NCBI GenBank assembly: GCA_017856815.1
Contig: JAFMEI010000002.1
Span: 1 to 41,140 of the forward strand
Length of the DNA: 41,140 nucleotides
Direction of reading: 5' to 3'
DNA from: Ilumatobacteraceae bacterium
GTDB lineage: Bacteria; Actinomycetota; Acidimicrobiia; Acidimicrobiales; Ilumatobacteraceae
Shown here: in pieces, positions 37,623 to 41,140 of the stretch
Layout: each line of letters opens with the position of its first letter
Numbering within the stretch: the stretch's first letter is position 1
Translations under genes and position numbers: made by a program
Notes under the pieces: model-generated
Told to the model about the DNA's origin: nothing
Seen by the model: only the letters and a program-made list of their open reading frames with translations
Databases searched by the model: none

Positions 37623-39578
37623 GTGTTGGGGGCCCAGTTGCAGCGGTTATGGAGTTGGATTAAGCACCCTGAGGTGCTTGTTGCCATTATCGCCGTAGTG
37701 CCAATCGTTTGCGCGCTTATTCGAGCGATACACGCAAATGTATTGCCGATGGGTGACTTCGCCAATCTTGAGATCCGGAGTCGTGATGTTTTTTCTTTGC
37801 ATCACTTCCCATTACTTGGAACCTCATCCTCCGCTTCACAAGTGCTAGGTGTCGGCGTCAATCATCCTGGACCGATGCTCTTCTACATCTGTGCACCGTT
37901 TGTCACATTATTTGGTGGGGCCGTCGGCTTAGCGACTGCAGTTGCATTGATCAACAGCTCTTGTGTGGTCGGTTCAATTTATGTCGCTTATCGAGTATTT
38001 GGGCGTTTTGGCGCACTCTCTGCTGCTGTTATCGCCAGCATCATCACTTGGGCGCTAGGCAGTGACCTTCTTGTCGCGGCGTGGAACCCTTACATACTGC
38101 TTTTCCCTTGCTTATTAATGATTTTCCTTACAGCGGGCGTTGCGAGTGGACATGGAATGATGCTGCCGTGGCTTTTGTTGGTTGGGACATTTTGCATCCA
38201 GACTCATATTGGATACGTATACATTGTGATCGGATTGTGTGCGTTCGCGGTCGTGGTGGCGGGCATCAAGGATTTCAAGCAACGCTCTTCAACCTTGATG
38301 GCCAAGCGGATTCGACACAAATGGTTGTTGGCAGTGATCGTCATGTTGCTTGGATGGCTGCCTCCAATTTGGGAGCAGATATTTGTCGATGGAAATATCG
38401 GCAATCTCATGCAAGGTCTTAGCGGAGACGTCCATAGGATTGGAATTGGCCTTGCAGTACGACTTGTGGCTGCAGTTATAGCTTTGCCACCATTCTGGAA
38501 CCGAAGCTCGCTATCGGATTCAATTCCACCTCTTTTGTTTGATAACCGCTGGAAAATTGTTGATGATGATGTTATTCCTGGTTTGCGCTCATCCGTCTTC
38601 GGACTCGCAATACTGCTTTCAGTATTGATCTTTCTAGTCATTCGCGGACGACTTAAAGAGGACCGTCAACTCGTCGTTGTATCCGGGTTGAGTGTGTTTT
38701 CCATATTTCTTGCATTGTTTGCGACTTCAAATTCGCTACCCAATTTTTTTAATGTTGTAGCTTCGTACAACCTGCTTTGGCTATGGCCGATAGGTGCGTT
38801 TACTGGTTACACACTTCTCATCGGTTTTGTGCGTTCAATCCCGGTGGAACGCCATTCCCGAACCCTGTCAATCTGTTTTGTTTCAATCACGGTCTTATTC
38901 TCGGCACTTACAATCCCAACACACCGCGACAAAGTCCATACTGGAAACGCGGAGACCTTCAAGGTGCAGGCACCGCTGCTCACACAAGTGTTGCGCGAAT
39001 TAGATTCCTTCAGCCCACTCGGAACAGTTGTAGTCGATACATCGAACGAACCATTCAACTGCCCTTACTACTCAGCAATCATGGCTTACTTACAAAGGCG
39101 TGGAATCGATTTCAACGTCCCAAACACTAAGGCTGGCACACTGGCACAGATGGGTCCGGCACGAGCGGTAATTGGTGATGAAGTTGCAACTATCCGCGTC
39201 TACGTTGGTCGAAGCGCAATCAAAAGGCGAGATGATGCAGCCACGATCGCCTTCGCCAGCCCACTCACGCCTGTGGAAGAGACAGAACTCCACAAACTTG
39301 AATCTGTCTTGGCCAAATCCGTGCGCAATAATCAGATTTACCTAATAGACGATGTGCGTCAGTTGGTGAACGACGGGAAATCGTCTTTTAGTCTCACCGA
39401 CTTCGCGGATGCACTTTTGTATCCAATGAGATTCATCCGTGATGGTTTTGGAATCAAACTGTTCCAACTCAACTTTCTCATGCTCAATGACCAAGATCAC
39501 GAGTTATTCAGGCAGCTCAACGCACTGCATTCAAAAATCATGAATACAGCTGTCACAGTACAAATTGAATTGCACTAG
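37623..39578 (+). CDS. Large polytopic membrane protein, GT-C-glycosyltransferase-like
   Basis: 651 aa; many TM helices in the first ~450 aa, early acidic motif PMGDFANLEIRSRD, VNHPGPMLFYICAPF, soluble C-terminal region. Family assignment by architecture only. Confidence 0.7.
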   Translation: MLGAQLQRLWSWIKHPEVLVAIIAVVPIVCALIRAIHANVLPMGDFANLEIRSRDVFSLHHFPLLGTSSSASQVLGVGVNHPGPMLFYICAPFVTLFGGAVGLATAVALINSSCVVGSIYVAYRVFGRFGALSAAVIASIITWALGSDLLVAAWNPYILLFPCLLMIFLTAGVASGHGMMLPWLLLVGTFCIQTHIGYVYIVIGLCAFAVVVAGIKDFKQRSSTLMAKRIRHKWLLAVIVMLLGWLPPIWEQIFVDGNIGNLMQGLSGDVHRIGIGLAVRLVAAVIALPPFWNRSSLSDSIPPLLFDNRWKIVDDDVIPGLRSSVFGLAILLSVLIFLVIRGRLKEDRQLVVVSGLSVFSIFLALFATSNSLPNFFNVVASYNLLWLWPIGAFTGYTLLIGFVRSIPVERHSRTLSICFVSITVLFSALTIPTHRDKVHTGNAETFKVQAPLLTQVLRELDSFSPLGTVVVDTSNEPFNCPYYSAIMAYLQRRGIDFNVPNTKAGTLAQMGPARAVIGDEVATIRVYVGRSAIKRRDDAATIAFASPLTPVEETELHKLESVLAKSVRNNQIYLIDDVRQLVNDGKSSFSLTDFADALLYPMRFIRDGFGIKLFQLNFLMLNDQDHELFRQLNALHSKIMNTAVTVQIELH

Positions 39579-40747
39579 AGATTGCGTTCAGTTCGAAAAA
39601 CGAAGCTACGCAATAGCGCAAATCGGATAGCTGACGACGAGATCCAGCAGGTTAACGCCACGAGCAAACTCACCTCGGGACTAGATTCATCTGTAAGCAC
39701 CAAGAAGAAGGACGAGATCACTACAAGACCGAGAAACACAGATACCGCTGTCCAAATCTGTCGCCTTCGATCCGATCTTGTCCGATGACCAAAAGTAAAT
39801 CGTCTGTTAAACCAAAAATTCAGTGGCGTAGTCACTGCCAACACGACGAGATTGGCCAGCACAGGGTGCATCTGATTCATCAGTAGAAGAAATAGACAGA
39901 CCGATAATGAGGTAGAGACGGTGCCGATCTTCGCAAAACTGATGAGTTGTCTACCAAGGTCATTCTTAAGAGGCTCTCGATGATGCTCGCCAAGATCAAC
40001 TTCACCCCTGCCACATAGGAATGTCAATCCCATGCGATACAAGCCACGAATGTCTTCGAGTGCCGTGGAACGAATGTGTACGCGCGAATCCGGATCATCA
40101 ATCCAGTCCACAGCGACTTCATGAATTCGTAATCCATTGTGCTCAGCAACTAACAGCAATTCGGTATCAAAGAACCAGTTGTCATCCCGGATTGCAGGTA
40201 TGAGCTTGCGGGCAATATCAGTCCGAATCGCTTTGAATCCGCATTGGGCATCTGTGAAACGGACCGCGAAGAACGTCCGAATCATGAAGTTATAAAGACG
40301 AGAGATCAGTTCACGCTTGGGGCTTCGTGCCACGTTTGATGTTCGGCTCAGGCGACTCCCTATTGCAATGTCACTGTGATGTGTCATCAACGGTGCTACC
40401 AGTGGGAGAAATGCATCGAGTCCCGTTGACATATCAACATCCATATAGCAACAAATTGTGGATTCACTCTGCATCCATGCAGCGCGGATTGCTCCACCTC
40501 GTCCTTTATGGCCAAGTGCCATCACCTTTACGAATTCAAGTTCACATTCCAGTTTTCTGGCAATAGAAAGGGTGTCATCTGTGCTTCCATTGTCAACTAT
40601 CGTTATTTGCCAACGAAACGGAAGGCTTGTACCTAGGTATTTAGACAGGTACTGGATTTGTGCCTCGAGTACCGGAGCCTCGTTAAACACAGGTATGACA
40701 ATCTCAACTAGTTCTTCGTCTGTACCTAGTGAGTCTCTGGGTTGCAC
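39575..40747 (-). CDS. GT2-family glycosyltransferase fused to GtrA-like membrane domain
   Basis: EIVIPVFNEAPVLEAQIQYLSKYL, ITIVDNGSTDDTLSIAR, CCYMDVDMSTGLDAFLPL, DAQCGFKAIRTDIARKLIP; C-terminal 4-TM GtrA-like region (LISFAKIGTVSTSLSVCLFLLLMNQM...TTPLNFWFNRRFTF). Confidence 0.88.
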   Translation of the reverse strand: MQPRDSLGTDEELVEIVIPVFNEAPVLEAQIQYLSKYLGTSLPFRWQITIVDNGSTDDTLSIARKLECELEFVKVMALGHKGRGGAIRAAWMQSESTICCYMDVDMSTGLDAFLPLVAPLMTHHSDIAIGSRLSRTSNVARSPKRELISRLYNFMIRTFFAVRFTDAQCGFKAIRTDIARKLIPAIRDDNWFFDTELLLVAEHNGLRIHEVAVDWIDDPDSRVHIRSTALEDIRGLYRMGLTFLCGRGEVDLGEHHREPLKNDLGRQLISFAKIGTVSTSLSVCLFLLLMNQMHPVLANLVVLAVTTPLNFWFNRRFTFGHRTRSDRRRQIWTAVSVFLGLVVISSFFLVLTDESSPEVSLLVALTCWISSSAIRFALLRSFVFRTERNL

Positions 40748-40773
40748 CTAATTAATCTAGATAATCCAAGGAG

Positions 40774-41046
40774 TTAACTTCCCGAAAACACTCTCTGAAG
40801 TTCCATCTCCGAATTGGTGAAAACTTGGGTTGGAAATGAGATTCGCCAAGGGCGTACCTGTGACCAGTCTGTATCCATGTTTGAAGTTGGCTCCTTCACA
40901 ATCACATCGATCCCTCTATTCGGACTATTCGGAATTGACTCAAGATGAACGAGCACGCGTTTTGCGGCACAGGCAGCAAGCCACTGACGAGGCGCAATGA
41001 GAACGGGGCAACGAAATGAAAAGAATCCAATTTTGACTCGGTTCAT
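40774..41046 (-). CDS. Short hypothetical ORF at window edge
   Basis: About 90 aa from ATG 41046 (MNRVKIGFFSFRCPVLIAPRQWLAACAAKRVLVHL...); in-frame TGA upstream (no longer extension); no recognised family. Confidence 0.35.
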   Translation of the reverse strand: MNRVKIGFFSFRCPVLIAPRQWLAACAAKRVLVHLESIPNSPNRGIDVIVKEPTSNMDTDWSQVRPWRISFPTQVFTNSEMELQRVFSGS

Positions 41047-41140
41047 ACACAAACCGAGACTTTGTCAAACCTCGTGTTGCAGTTATTACTTCACTGCAGT
41101 TGTTGTTTTTGAAAGCCACAATGTGCCAGTAGTTCCAGCA

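Noticed and set aside
1-41140. CRISPR arrays, transposases, integrases, phage genes, toxin-antitoxin or defence islands
   Set aside because: Looked for direct-repeat/spacer patterns and characteristic protein motifs; none seen in this window.

Overview
The window looks like a compact chromosomal segment of an actinobacterium, probably Acidimicrobiia-like (inferred from gene content and style, not searched). It carries about 42 supportable protein genes and one tRNA-Thr(CGT). I found no rRNA, CRISPR array, transposase or phage genes. Contents in order: (i) lipid/CoA and small-molecule metabolism (Old Yellow Enzyme, sulfatase, class III aminotransferase, SDR, MaoC pair, thiolase, two acyl-CoA dehydrogenases, alpha/beta hydrolases, MpaB/DUF2236); (ii) a primary-like sigma-70 factor; (iii) a very compact Tad/Flp-type locus (TadZ/CpaE-like, CpaF, apparent TadB-TadC fusion, Flp-like pilin, TadE-like), followed by an MprAB-type two-component system; (iv) rsgA, an MMPL transporter and the topA-tmk-holB housekeeping block; (v) a tRNA-Thr, after which the content changes to a secreted protein and polytopic/GT2-GtrA glycosyltransferases. 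The most notable patterns are: a TAnnnT hexamer placed 6-7 nt upstream of the start codon in about 12 genes, consistent with widespread leaderless mRNAs; systematic 3' overlap of convergent genes, including two shared CTAG stops; the reduced Tad locus; and a small DksA/TraR-like protein that has lost its zinc cysteines. I saw no clearly novel defence or mobile system. The Tad locus and the post-tRNA surface-glycan region are the best candidates for follow-up.
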